Shown: piece by piece, positions 1-5,751 of the stretch
How the letters are laid out: every line of letters begins with the position of its first letter
How positions within the stretch are numbered: the first letter of the stretch is position 1
Origin: a virus
Length of the DNA: 29,273 nucleotides
IMG/VR virus record: IMGVR_UViG_3300028820_000037
Span: 1 to 29,273 of that record
Direction: 5' to 3' (one strand)
The notes under the pieces: generated by a model
The model's input: only the letters and a program-made list of their open reading frames with translations
Database searches by the model: none
Told to the model about the DNA's origin: nothing
Made by a program: the position numbers and the translations under genes

Positions 1-15
1 TTCATCAAGCGCTAA
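1..15. repeat. Terminal direct repeat, left copy
   Basis: The first 15 bases (ttcatcaagcgctaa) are identical to the last 15 bases of the window (29259-29273). An exact 15-base match between the two ends is very unlikely by chance. It indicates a circular or terminally redundant molecule of about 29,258 bp. The repeat is five codons long, and an open frame on the minus strand passes through it without interruption, so the frame holds whether the repeat is collapsed or kept. It could be an assembly overlap rather than a biological repeat. Confidence 0.85.
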
Positions 16-36
16 CTCGAACAGCGCACGCAACAC
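1..36 (-). CDS. 5' end of putative terminase small subunit (continues from 29273)
   Basis: On the minus strand the frame is open from just after a TGA at 57-55, runs off base 1 and resumes at 29273. No ATG is in frame. The first possible starts are GTG at 36-34 and TTG at 33-31, with only a weak purine-rich GAGAAGAAG upstream. The ATG at 58-56 is in the wrong frame and gives only a 17-residue peptide. The encoded start (VLRALFELALDEEAP) resembles helical segments common near the end of small terminase subunits. Start uncertain. The position between gene 67-360 and the large subunit supports the role more than the sequence does. Confidence 0.4.
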   Translation of the reverse strand, partial: MLRALFELALDE

Positions 37-66
37 CGCGACGCGGGCTTCTTCTCATAAGATCAA

Positions 67-360
67 TTACTCAAAATCGCTTCGCTTCAGTGTGTTGTTG
101 AACGCAGATAACGTTAAGAAAGCATCTTCAAAAGACTCGAACGTAGACGAGTAGAAGAAGACGCGGAATGGATTAGAAAAACAGACTATTTCTTGTATGT
201 GATACATTCCGTTCTCCCCTTCAAAAAGAAGGAAGAAGTGCTCTACCACTCCGTCCTCATCACATTGAATTACAGCGCGTCCAACCGGACGCGCTTTGAT
301 AAGTTTGTATTTAGCCTTGTTGTTAGGCTGGTGGTTTATAAGCACAACAGTTTGATACAT
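67..360 (-). CDS. Hypothetical protein, 97 aa, first gene before the terminase genes
   Basis: I do not recognise this protein. The gene is convincing because the ATG at 360 follows an AGGAGGT ribosome binding site with good spacing. A near-consensus promoter lies 40 bases upstream, at 402-430. The product is a mixed soluble protein with a basic N-terminal third and an aromatic middle (residues around 40-70 rich in F, Y, H). It has no membrane segment or obvious catalytic motif. It ends 31 bases before the first possible start of the small-terminase frame, so its promoter probably feeds the whole leftward packaging and structural operon. It could be a small regulator or head-packaging accessory protein, which is inference from position only. 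Confidence 0.8.
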   Translation of the reverse strand: MYQTVVLINHQPNNKAKYKLIKARPVGRAVIQCDEDGVVEHFFLLFEGENGMYHIQEIVCFSNPFRVFFYSSTFESFEDAFLTLSAFNNTLKRSDFE

Positions 361-401
361 TTTTGTACCTCCTTTCGTAACTGTTTCTTTTCAGTAGTTG
401 C

Positions 402-430
402 AGTATATCACAACCGCCGCGCATTGTCAA
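402..430 (-). promoter_or_regulatory. Sigma70-type promoter, leftward (gene 67-360 and structural operon)
   Basis: On the minus strand there is TTGACA (430-425), a 17-base spacer, and TATACT (407-402) preceded by TG one base upstream (extended -10). This is close to the bacterial housekeeping consensus. It faces gene 67-360 and, through the junction, the terminase genes. No other equally good leftward promoter was seen ahead of the structural genes. Confidence 0.8.
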
Positions 431-446
431 TACTCCATCCACATTA

Positions 447-475
447 TTTTATCTATCAAAGATACACAGTGTTGT
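447..475. repeat. Degenerate half copy of the 44-bp palindromic element
   Basis: The stretch contains a T-rich run followed by atacacagtgttgt, which matches the right half of the palindromic element (TATACGCAGTGTTGTGAC) with a few changes. No left arm (GTCACAACA) is seen about 44 bases upstream. It lies just ahead of the promoter of gene 565-759, as intact copies do for genes 1793-2092 and 2358-2732. It may be a decayed copy or chance similarity. Confidence 0.35.
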
Positions 476-496
476 AAAATACTGCAAACAATCCTC

Positions 497-525
497 TTGA
501 CAACCGCGCCGCGACGTGATATACC
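497..525 (+). promoter_or_regulatory. Sigma70-type promoter, rightward, for gene 565-759
   Basis: TTGACA at 497-502, a 17-base spacer and TATACC at 520-525 with an upstream TG (extended -10). It lies 40 bases before the start codon chosen for the gene. It resembles the other promoters at 1718, 2285 and 13884. Confidence 0.8.
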
Positions 526-564
526 AGGGACACAGTAAGGTAGTTACGAAAAAGGATGGTCAAA

Positions 565-759
565 ATGGCTAGGAAAAAGAAGGTAAAGGTGGTAGAACTA
601 GTGGTCGCGGAAGGCCCCGACTACAAAATCATCTACGACCGAGAAACGAAAGATTATCGCGTCGAGTGGTGCGGTAGGCCGGTCGGATACCGCGCATCAC
701 GAATGGAAGCGATGCGGTTGGTAGAACAACTACGCTACGAGGCGCTGACCCGCGACTGA
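565..759 (+). CDS. Small basic hypothetical protein, 64 aa, stand-alone accessory gene
   Basis: I do not recognise the family. The protein starts with a lysine-rich stretch (MARKKKVKVVE). A beta-rich middle with the string YDRETKDYRVEW follows, and it ends in a helix (RASRMEAMRLVEQL). An earlier ATG lies at 556, but AAGGATGG at 552-559 is then too close. That same sequence is a well-placed ribosome binding site for the ATG at 565, so I use 565. The gene has its own promoter and a strong terminator and runs against the main operons, the layout of a phage moron. The helix pattern at the end recalls gene 14019-14234 (both have a DRET string and an alanine-rich final helix), but this is weak. Confidence 0.8.
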   Translation: MARKKKVKVVELVVAEGPDYKIIYDRETKDYRVEWCGRPVGYRASRMEAMRLVEQLRYEALTRD

Positions 760-783
760 CCAGCGCCTCATAACCGTAAACCT

Positions 784-809
784 CCGCTGGCCTGACCAGC
801 GGGGTTTTT
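784..809 (+). terminator. Rho-independent terminator of gene 565-759
   Basis: A perfect CCGCTGG / CCAGCGG stem (784-790 and 796-802) with a five-base loop is followed by gg and a run of five T. It is placed 25 bases after the stop codon. Confidence 0.9.
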
Positions 810-840
810 GTTGTTCGCAGACAGCCCGCGCTGGCAACAG

Positions 841-867
841 AAAAGCCCCGCTCGTCTGAGCGGGGCT
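841..867 (-). terminator. Rho-independent terminator of gene 883-1509
   Basis: On the minus strand a ten-base stem (AGCCCCGCTC / GAGCGGGGCT, 844-853 and 858-867) with a four-base loop ends in TTTT. It lies 15 bases beyond the stop codon of the leftward gene and faces the rightward terminator at 784-809, so the two transcription units are insulated from each other. Confidence 0.9.
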
Positions 868-882
868 GCGGGTTTCTGGTGG

Positions 883-1509
883 TTACGACTGTCGCGGTGC
901 GCGGAATGGAGTCACAACAAAGAAGCGACCCCACTCGTCTTCTACTAACAACAATCCATCCGCGCTGACCGACATCATCAACTCGTCTTTAGCGCGGAAC
1001 ATCTCCGCGCATTTGCGAATCTGCTTCACACTGTATCGATAATCCTCTTCAGCCGACGCGGGAACTAATCCCCCGCGCCCGACTTTGACAAACTCCCCAG
1101 CCTCCGGTGGGAGCAGGCGCTTGGTCGGGAAGCCGTCGGCAACAAACCGCGTATCTTCGAGATTGTCGAAGACACGCTCAATCTTTTTAATCTCGCAAGC
1201 AAGCGGCGGGAGGGTAAAAAAGTGAGCACTGTGTTGGTCTGGTTTGATCTTCAACGTCACTTTGTTGTTCTCTATTGTGATTCCATCATACGCGGCATCA
1301 ATGATGTCCGCGTATGTGTACACCACCTGCGCAGTAAGGGGGTGCAACATCCCTTCCCCCTTCGCCGCGCTCGGTGGCATCTTGTACCCCACCAACTGGT
1401 AGCCGTTGGTGGCCAGTAACGTTGATTGTACTACGCGGATACCCGCGTAAGGTAGCTCTTGAATGCCAAGAGCTACTTTAAGAAAACCGTTCAGTAGCGG
1501 GTTTTTCAT
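883..1509 (-). CDS. Possible divergent DNA sliding clamp (208 aa)
   Basis: The gene starts at an ATG with AAGGAG seven bases upstream and has its own strong promoter (1550-1577) and terminator (841-867). The N-terminal half contains a pattern like a clamp strand (residues 22-42, VVQSTLLATNGYQLVGYKMP). The C-terminal 50 residues read YSVKQIRKCAEMF, a gap, then GRFFVVTPFR, which resembles the end of bacterial beta clamps (helix, strands, YVVMPMR). At 208 aa it would be a two-domain clamp, nearer in size to T4 gp45 (228 aa) than to DnaN (about 370). The phage encodes its own polymerase, which makes a processivity factor plausible. This is a resemblance read by eye. A structural prediction giving tandem clamp folds would settle it. 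Otherwise treat it as hypothetical. Confidence 0.85.
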   Translation of the reverse strand: MKNPLLNGFLKVALGIQELPYAGIRVVQSTLLATNGYQLVGYKMPPSAAKGEGMLHPLTAQVVYTYADIIDAAYDGITIENNKVTLKIKPDQHSAHFFTLPPLACEIKKIERVFDNLEDTRFVADGFPTKRLLPPEAGEFVKVGRGGLVPASAEEDYRYSVKQIRKCAEMFRAKDELMMSVSADGLLLVEDEWGRFFVVTPFRAPRQS

Positions 1510-1549
1510 AGTGGACTCCTTTCGTCTAGCACTTACCGACTACACTTTC

Positions 1550-1577
1550 ATTATACCGCGCCGACGCGATTTGTCAA
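1550..1577 (-). promoter_or_regulatory. Sigma70-type promoter for gene 883-1509
   Basis: On the minus strand there is TTGACA (1577-1572), a 16-base spacer, and TATAAT (1555-1550). The -10 is a perfect consensus. The ribosome binding site and ATG follow about 40 bases on. Confidence 0.85.
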
Positions 1578-1610
1578 GCCCCTTTCCGCGCCAGTCTTGC
1601 ACACCTCGCT

Positions 1611-1659
1611 AGTGTCACAACACTGCGTATATAAATAGAGAACGTAGTGTTGTGACACT
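1611..1659. repeat. Palindromic element copy 1 (inverted orientation, 43-bp core)
   Basis: Perfect 14-base arms (AGTGTCACAACACT at 1611-1624, AGTGTTGTGACACT at 1646-1659) enclose a 21-base A+T-rich loop. The loop reads gcgtatataaatag on the plus strand, which is the reverse complement of the loop in the other copies, so this copy is inverted. It is also the only copy whose core is 43 rather than 44 bases. It sits between the divergent promoters at 1550-1577 and 1718-1746. Confidence 0.95.
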
Positions 1660-1717
1660 GCTGATGACGAGACCAGCAGTCGCGCCAAAATCGCTTAAAA
1701 TCTCTCAAATTACCCGC

Positions 1718-1746
1718 CTGACAAACTGCCGACAGCGTGGTATAGT
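1718..1746 (+). promoter_or_regulatory. Sigma70-type promoter for gene 1793-2092
   Basis: CTGACA at 1718-1723, a 17-base spacer, and TATAGT at 1741-1746. It shares flanking bases (GACAAACT and GTATAGTAGAGA) with the promoter at 2285-2313, showing that the two cassettes were duplicated with their regulatory region. Confidence 0.8.
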
Positions 1747-1792
1747 AGAGATGCAGTAAGTAATCACTAACAAACGAGAAAGGAGAACGGAG

Positions 1793-2092
1793 ATGAAAAA
1801 GTATCGAGTTTGGGAAGGTCGGAAGGGTTGGAAGCGCAACAAGTACACCAAGACCTATACGTTCGTCGGTGAGCAAATCGGGTTTTGGAGCGACGGGCAT
1901 CCATCCACACACAGCCGGGGAGTAGCATACTGGATTTACAAAACGAAAGAAGGGTTAATTGTTGTCCACAAAGTTCTGTGGTCGAAGTGGACGACAGAGG
2001 ATGATGAGGGGGTGTTCTATAAATTCAACAACCTGAACGAGGCTGTTAAAGCCGGACTTGGTAACATTCTCAAGAACGCCCGCGTCATCTAA
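1793..2092 (+). CDS. Accessory protein of a duplicated pair (99 aa)
   Basis: The ATG follows AAGGAG and a second GGAG. I do not recognise the family. The protein is tryptophan-rich and basic. It shares its whole plan with the product of 2358-2732: VW-GRKG near the N-terminus, GQ or GE before an aromatic W-D segment, RG-Y-I, T-EG followed by IVVH / IIIH, WSKW / WSRW, an ED-G turn, an L-A--AG helix and a final NA-VI. About a third of positions are identical by eye. No catalytic motif is obvious. It has its own promoter and terminator and lies next to a palindromic element. An anti-defence or host-takeover role is plausible for such a gene but is not shown by the sequence. Confidence 0.9.
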   Translation: MKKYRVWEGRKGWKRNKYTKTYTFVGEQIGFWSDGHPSTHSRGVAYWIYKTKEGLIVVHKVLWSKWTTEDDEGVFYKFNNLNEAVKAGLGNILKNARVI

Positions 2093-2112
2093 ATAACGCA
2101 CAACCAACCCAA

Positions 2113-2142
2113 CCCCTCCACCGGCCCGGTGGAGGGGTTTTT
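2113..2142 (+). terminator. Rho-independent terminator of gene 1793-2092
   Basis: A perfect eleven-base stem CCCCTCCACCG / CGGTGGAGGGG (2113-2123 and 2127-2137) with a three-base loop is followed by five T. It begins 20 bases after the stop codon. Confidence 0.95.
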
Positions 2143-2161
2143 GTATGTTGCGCGTCTGCCA

Positions 2162-2180
2162 ACCAGCGCGGCGCGCTGGT
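2162..2180. repeat. Short perfect inverted repeat
   Basis: ACCAGCGC - ggc - GCGCTGGT forms an eight-base hairpin between the terminator of gene 1793-2092 and palindromic element copy 2. No T-run follows, so it is not a standard terminator. Function unknown. Confidence 0.6.
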
Positions 2181-2193
2181 GATGGTATCAGCA

Positions 2194-2241
2194 GTGTCAC
2201 AACACTGTAGTATCTATTATTTATACGCAGTGTTGTGACAC
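2194..2241. repeat. Palindromic element copy 2
   Basis: Perfect 14-base arms (GTGTCACAACACTG at 2194-2207, CAGTGTTGTGACAC at 2228-2241) and a 20-base T-rich loop ending in TTTATACG. The 44-bp core runs from 2196 to 2239. It lies 43 bases upstream of the -35 box of gene 2358-2732, in the same relative place as copy 1 to gene 1793-2092. Confidence 0.95.
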
Positions 2242-2284
2242 CCGCACCGTCATCAACTTCTCGAAACTTCTTCAAAATACCCCC

Positions 2285-2313
2285 TTGACAAACTAGCGCG
2301 GGCGCGGTATAGT
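2285..2313 (+). promoter_or_regulatory. Sigma70-type promoter for gene 2358-2732
   Basis: TTGACA at 2285-2290, a 17-base spacer, and TATAGT at 2308-2313. It lies 44 bases before the start codon. Confidence 0.85.
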
Positions 2314-2357
2314 AGAGACACAACGGTAACGTGGTTAGCAATAAAAGGAGGGTTGTT

Positions 2358-2732
2358 ATGGAAACAATCAAGGTTTGGGTAGGACGGAAAGGTGCATACA
2401 ACGGTTTCGACAATAGCGATTACGAAATCGTCGAGTTCGCCGGTCAGGAGCTGCGCTACTGGCGGGACGTGGACGATCACGTCTGGCAGAATCGCGGCAC
2501 AGACTACCGCATCTTTCAGACGGAGGAAGGTAGTATCATTATCCACCGCGTTGATTGGTCGCGGTGGGCGAATGAGGATACCTTTGGAAGCATCATCGAA
2601 TTCGCGTCTCTCGAAGACGCGATCGAAGCGGGCTGGCGACGCGTGTTGGAAAATGCGGGAGTGATCCCGCGTCGCGTCCGCTCGCTACGGGAGTGGCGAG
2701 CGGAGCGGGAACAGCAGCGGGATAGTGAATAG
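2358..2732 (+). CDS. Accessory protein of a duplicated pair (124 aa), longer paralogue
   Basis: An upstream alternative start at 2331 exists, but AAGGAGGG with ideal spacing precedes the ATG at 2358, so that start is used. Residues 1-103 align along their full length with the product of 1793-2092 (shared GRKG, GQ, W-D, RG-Y, T-EG, IIIHRV, WSRW, ED, L-DAIEAG and NAGVI). The remaining 21 residues are a charged helix rich in R and E that the other copy lacks. This protein is more acidic in the middle (DVDDH, NRGTD). Like its partner it has its own promoter and a palindromic element upstream. No function can be assigned. Retention of two diverged copies suggests selection for different targets. 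Confidence 0.9.
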   Translation: METIKVWVGRKGAYNGFDNSDYEIVEFAGQELRYWRDVDDHVWQNRGTDYRIFQTEEGSIIIHRVDWSRWANEDTFGSIIEFASLEDAIEAGWRRVLENAGVIPRRVRSLREWRAEREQQRDSE

Positions 2733-2754
2733 CTTTGCTGTTGGTGTCACCAAA

Positions 2755-2779
2755 CCCTCTCGCCTTCGCGGTGAGAGGG
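2755..2779. terminator. Hairpin between convergent genes, possible two-way terminator
   Basis: A ten-base stem with one G-T pair (2755-2764 and 2770-2779, CCCTCTCGCC / GGTGAGAGGG) lies between rightward gene 2358-2732 and the end of the leftward replication operon. On the plus strand aatttct follows and on the minus strand TTTGG, so neither side has a full T-run. The position makes a terminator likely. Confidence 0.55.
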
Positions 2780-2810
2780 AATTTCTCTCGTGTGGTTGTT
2801 TTATCAACAG

Positions 2811-3467
2811 TTAGAGTAAAGTTTTACGACCGCTCGTATGCTGAGCAGTATACTGCGCAGTATATTGCTGATGCTGCTGGTGCTGCTCAGCAGTACTGAG
2901 CATCTGCTCAGCATCTACTGAGCAGTACTCAGCACTACTGCGTATCTGCTCAGCATCTACTGAGCAGTACTCAGCACTACTGCGTATCTGCTGCTGGATG
3001 CTCAGCATCTGCTGCTGGTGCTGCTCAGCAGTACTGAGCATCTGCTGAGCATCTACTGCTGGATGCTGCTTACTACTGCGCGTATGCAGCAGCACTGCGA
3101 GCGTATACGCCAACCCCGCGAGCGGCGCGCTCTCCAGCACCGACAGCGCCAACAGCAGCCAGTCGAACGTTGTCAAAAACACCGCCGCATTGGTTAAACC
3201 AGCCGGAACGCGGGCCGCGTAGTCTGCTAAGACGTTGAGTGTTATCGCAGTCGCAACTGCTGTCTTCGCAACGCGAGCTGCGCTGCGCTGGCGCTGCTGG
3301 CCATCAAACTTGATGAACGCAAGCGACAGATACGCCAGCTCAATGCCCAGCGCGGCCAGCCAGCCCGCCAGCTCGCCGCGCGTCGGTGAAAGTGCGCACT
3401 GTACTCCCAGCGCGCTCGGCGCGCTCAGCGACAGCATCGCAAGTGCTGCAAGAATGCGGAACTTCAT
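2811..3467 (-). CDS. Membrane protein with repeated Gln-rich C-terminal tail (218 aa)
   Basis: This is the last gene of the replication operon. The ATG follows GAGGAGGG and overlaps the stop of the FtsK-like gene by 4 bases. Residues 4-22 are a signal-like hydrophobic stretch. Further hydrophobic segments lie at about 34-52, 67-85 and 95-127, giving three or four membrane spans. From about residue 135 the protein becomes a low-complexity, Gln/Ser/Ala-rich tail. The unit QIRSSAEYCSVDAE occurs twice in tandem, between two copies of a QMLSTAEQHQQ-type unit, and the tail ends in QYTAQYTAQHTSGRK. The tail is encoded by a DNA repeat array (2873-3046). Function unknown. Coupling to the FtsK-like gene suggests the two act together at the membrane. 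Confidence 0.8.
   Translation of the reverse strand: MKFRILAALAMLSLSAPSALGVQCALSPTRGELAGWLAALGIELAYLSLAFIKFDGQQRQRSAARVAKTAVATAITLNVLADYAARVPAGLTNAAVFLTTFDWLLLALSVLESAPLAGLAYTLAVLLHTRSSKQHPAVDAQQMLSTAEQHQQQMLSIQQQIRSSAEYCSVDAEQIRSSAEYCSVDAEQMLSTAEQHQQHQQYTAQYTAQHTSGRKTLL
2873..3046. repeat. Nested direct-repeat array rich in short hairpins, inside gene 2811-3467
   Basis: A 42-bp unit is repeated exactly in tandem (2902-2943 and 2944-2985). A 36-bp unit (2873-2908) recurs exactly at 3011-3046, bracketing the tandem pair. The units contain small hairpins around CAGTA, such as GCTCAG-CAGTA-CTGAGC and CTGAG-CAGTA-CTCAG. The 42-bp period keeps the reading frame and encodes 14-residue protein repeats. 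The exact identity of the units indicates recent expansion. Confidence 0.9.
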
Positions 3468-5116
3468 CTGCCCTCCTCTTTCAACAACCGCGCTGCACGC
3501 GCCCAGTCCTCGTTGCGAAACCGAAAACCGAACACCCGCGCCTTTTCCCGCGACAGCCCGACGCGCTGCAACGCCACCAGCGCCGCGATTAGTTCATCGT
3601 CCCCGTCTCCGTCCCCAACCGTCTCATCTTCAAAACCCCCCAAACTGGCCGGTTTTGGTCGGTTTTGAGACGGTGAGACTGAGACGGCTTGAGACAGAGA
3701 CGAGACGAAGGCCGTTGCTTTCTGAAGCTCTGGAACCGGCGCGGTTGTCGCGTTTGGCTTTGTGATGCTTTGGGACTGTTCGGACTCGGTTCCAACGCTT
3801 TGTGAAGCCAAATGAGGCTCGCTAACCCGTCCTGTCGCTTCAGCAAGCGCTGGGACGGGTTTCTGTTCATCAACCGTCACAACACCGTCTTCTTCTTTAT
3901 ATATATGCGGTGTTGTGACGCTCTCTACCAACAGCGCTTCAAGCAGCGCGCTGTTGTGGTAGTCGTTCACAATCTGATCAAAGTCGCCGACCAGCGCCGG
4001 TGTACGAACGAGAAACTGCTCGTTGTTGTGCCGCACCACAAACAACCCACGCTGTGAAGGTGGAGGGGGAAGTTGTGACGGACGAAACCGCAACGCTTTG
4101 ATGTCGCGAACGCCGAGCGCGGGCGCGTCTTGACTCCCGTCAACGAGCGCACCCGCGATCAGTGTTGACAAGTTCATCCGCCACTCCAACCGCTTGCCGG
4201 TGGGGGTCTGCATCGAAACGATTACACGAATCCCCAACGCCCGCGCTTTGCTCACTAACGCGATCAGCAAGCGCTCTGTCTCATCAACAACATCAATAAT
4301 ATCTGTTGCAAGCACAATCAACAGCGGGAGCGGTTCGGGAGCGAGCTGATTGTATTCATCAACACTACGAACGCCAGCATCGAGCAACAACCCAAACCGT
4401 CGCTTCGCTTCCGCGTTGATTACCCCAATCGCTTCTTTGATCCGCTGCTGGCCTTCGTCGCCGTACCCGCCCGCTGGTGGGATGAGCATCTGCGGCAGCC
4501 TGGCCAGGTTCGGTGTTAACCAATCGCCTTTGCCATCCAAAATTGCCCACCGAACGCCGCGCTCGCGCAACAGCGCAGCGAACCACAAGCGCAACAGATG
4601 ATCTTTCCCGCAGCCGCTCGTTCCGTACAGCCCGATGTGTAACGCATCCTTTTCAAAATCCAGCCAGCGAAATACGCCGGTGTGGTCGCAGCCGAGCGGC
4701 ACTGCCAACCGCGCCGGTCGCGGACTGTTGGGATCGAAGCGCGACGTTGGAGGAAGTGTCACAACAGATGATTCATTATTATCTATACGCGGTGTTGTGA
4801 CAGCAGCGGGTGCTGGCGTTGGCGCTGGCGCGGCTGGCGCTGGTGTCACAACAGTAGCTTCTTCTTTATCTATACGCGGTGTTGTGACACCTTCGCCTTC
4901 ATCACCGCTGGCCAGCGCTGGCCAGCGTCGCTCTTCGAGTAGACGTTGAACGCGCTGTACACCGTCATCAAGCGCAACCAACATCTGCACAACACGCTGC
5001 GGGTTAGACGCTGCCAGCATCGCGAGAAACGCAAAAACCCCGACGAGCGGGTCAACGCTGAACACAACCGCGACGCCGAACAGCATCAACCACACCATCT
5101 TTCCGCTAACGTTCAC
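3464..5116 (-). CDS. Membrane-anchored FtsK/SpoIIIE-like DNA translocase ATPase (550 aa), divergent catalytic motifs
   Basis: The start is a GTG overlapping the stop of 5113-5751, with AGGAGG eight bases upstream. A frame extending to 5227 overlaps the neighbour and is less likely. Residues 7-36 form one or two membrane spans. Residues 60-125 are a linker holding two palindrome-encoded inserts and a Pro/Ala tract. The ATPase domain spans about 130-380. It has a P-loop-like GTSGCGKD (165-172, Asp where Ser/Thr is usual), a Walker B-like LLIVLATD (265-272, without the usual DE) and the FtsK-family segment KARALGIRVIVSMQTPTG (290-307). Residues 380-505 are a variable linker with a third palindrome-encoded insert. 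A helical C-terminus (508-550) may bind DNA. FtsK-family proteins move double-stranded DNA. This one may be impaired or use altered residues. Confidence 0.85.
   Translation of the reverse strand: MNVSGKMVWLMLFGVAVVFSVDPLVGVFAFLAMLAASNPQRVVQMLVALDDGVQRVQRLLEERRWPALASGDEGEGVTTPRIDKEEATVVTPAPAAPAPTPAPAAVTTPRIDNNESSVVTLPPTSRFDPNSPRPARLAVPLGCDHTGVFRWLDFEKDALHIGLYGTSGCGKDHLLRLWFAALLRERGVRWAILDGKGDWLTPNLARLPQMLIPPAGGYGDEGQQRIKEAIGVINAEAKRRFGLLLDAGVRSVDEYNQLAPEPLPLLIVLATDIIDVVDETERLLIALVSKARALGIRVIVSMQTPTGKRLEWRMNLSTLIAGALVDGSQDAPALGVRDIKALRFRPSQLPPPPSQRGLFVVRHNNEQFLVRTPALVGDFDQIVNDYHNSALLEALLVESVTTPHIYKEEDGVVTVDEQKPVPALAEATGRVSEPHLASQSVGTESEQSQSITKPNATTAPVPELQKATAFVSSLSQAVSVSPSQNRPKPASLGGFEDETVGDGDGDDELIAALVALQRVGLSREKARVFGFRFRNEDWARAARLLKEEGR
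3875..3920. repeat. Palindromic element copy 3 (inside gene 3464-5116)
   Basis: Perfect 13-base arms CGTCACAACACCG / CGGTGTTGTGACG (3875-3887 and 3908-3920) and a 20-base loop. The core 3876-3919 is 44 bp. The inner arm has ACCG/CGGT where intergenic copies have ACTG/CAGT, a paired change. On the gene strand it is read as VTTPHIYKEEDGVVT (residues 400-414) in a variable linker after the ATPase domain. Confidence 0.95.
4757..4802. repeat. Palindromic element copy 4 (inside gene 3464-5116)
   Basis: Ten-base perfect arms TGTCACAACA / TGTTGTGACA (4757-4766 and 4793-4802). The core 4758-4801 is 44 bp and the loop ends in TATACGCGG. On the gene strand it is read as VTTPRIDNNESSVVT (residues 107-121) just before the ATPase domain. 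Confidence 0.95.
4842..4891. repeat. Palindromic element copy 5 (inside gene 3464-5116)
   Basis: Twelve-base perfect arms GGTGTCACAACA / TGTTGTGACACC (4842-4853 and 4880-4891). The 44-bp core is 4845-4888. It is read as VTTPRIDKEEATVVT (residues 77-91). Copies 4 and 5 are separated by about 40 bases encoding a Pro/Ala tract, suggesting a local duplication or two insertions in the same linker. Confidence 0.95.
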
Positions 5117-5751
5117 CGCGCACCACCTCCTGCACTCGCCGCTCTGACGTTCGCCGCTAGCAGCAGCCCCGTCACCGCGAACAGAATTGCTAGAAACTCG
5201 AAGGTGAACGAGGCCGCGAACGTCCAACTGATCTTCGCCAACACCGCAGCCGCACCCGCGAGGAATGAGGGTAGCGGGTCAAACAGCCCGGCCCGCTGCC
5301 ACACTTCGACGAGGGCAGTGGCTTCGGTGTAATCGGTCACAAGATCGAAAAAGATAAAGAAATACGTCATATACTCAAGTGCTTTGATCGAACGTTGTAC
5401 TAACCCCACCGACGCCAACTCGATCAGCGTCGGGAGGAATGTGAGAAACACCACGAACAACGTCAACCACTCCGCGCCGGACGCGAGAACGTCTTGCGCG
5501 ACGGGCTGGATGAAGCGGTACGTTGGCAGCAGATCGTAACGATACGCCAGCGCGCCGAAAACGTAAGCGAGAATAAAAAAACAAACCGCCGTCACCGCTG
5601 CCGGAACACCGCGTACCCCTCGCGCCCACTCCGCTGCGCGCTTGAGATTATCGCTGAGATCAAGTGCATCAAAGAGACTATCCGCGATGTTTGTGTTAAT
5701 AAGCAGCAGAATAACTGCTGCCGCAATAATCCAAGCGATGAGATCATTCAT
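5113..5751 (-). CDS. Multi-pass membrane protein (212 aa)
   Basis: The start codon lies inside the last codons of gene 5744-5974 (8-base overlap), so translation is probably coupled. Hydrophobic segments at about residues 4-20, 50-70, 94-115, 126-142 and a long one at 165-200 suggest five or six membrane spans. Charged residues are mostly in the short loops. No enzyme motif is visible. The stop codon overlaps the GTG start of the FtsK-like ATPase, and the next gene is another membrane protein, so the three form a membrane-associated unit. It could be a channel or anchor for the ATPase. That is inference from context. Confidence 0.8.
   Translation of the reverse strand: MNDLIAWIIAAAVILLLINTNIADSLFDALDLSDNLKRAAEWARGVRGVPAAVTAVCFFILAYVFGALAYRYDLLPTYRFIQPVAQDVLASGAEWLTLFVVFLTFLPTLIELASVGLVQRSIKALEYMTYFFIFFDLVTDYTEATALVEVWQRAGLFDPLPSFLAGAAAVLAKISWTFAASFTFEFLAILFAVTGLLLAANVRAASAGGGAR

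Noticed and set aside
1955-2413. 152-codon open frame on the minus strand
   Set aside because: It overlaps the convincing rightward genes and their control regions, spans a terminator and a palindromic element, and has no ribosome binding site.
4946-5332. 128-codon open frame on the plus strand opposite the FtsK-like and membrane protein genes
   Set aside because: No ribosome binding site or recognisable protein, and it is antisense to two well-supported overlapping genes.
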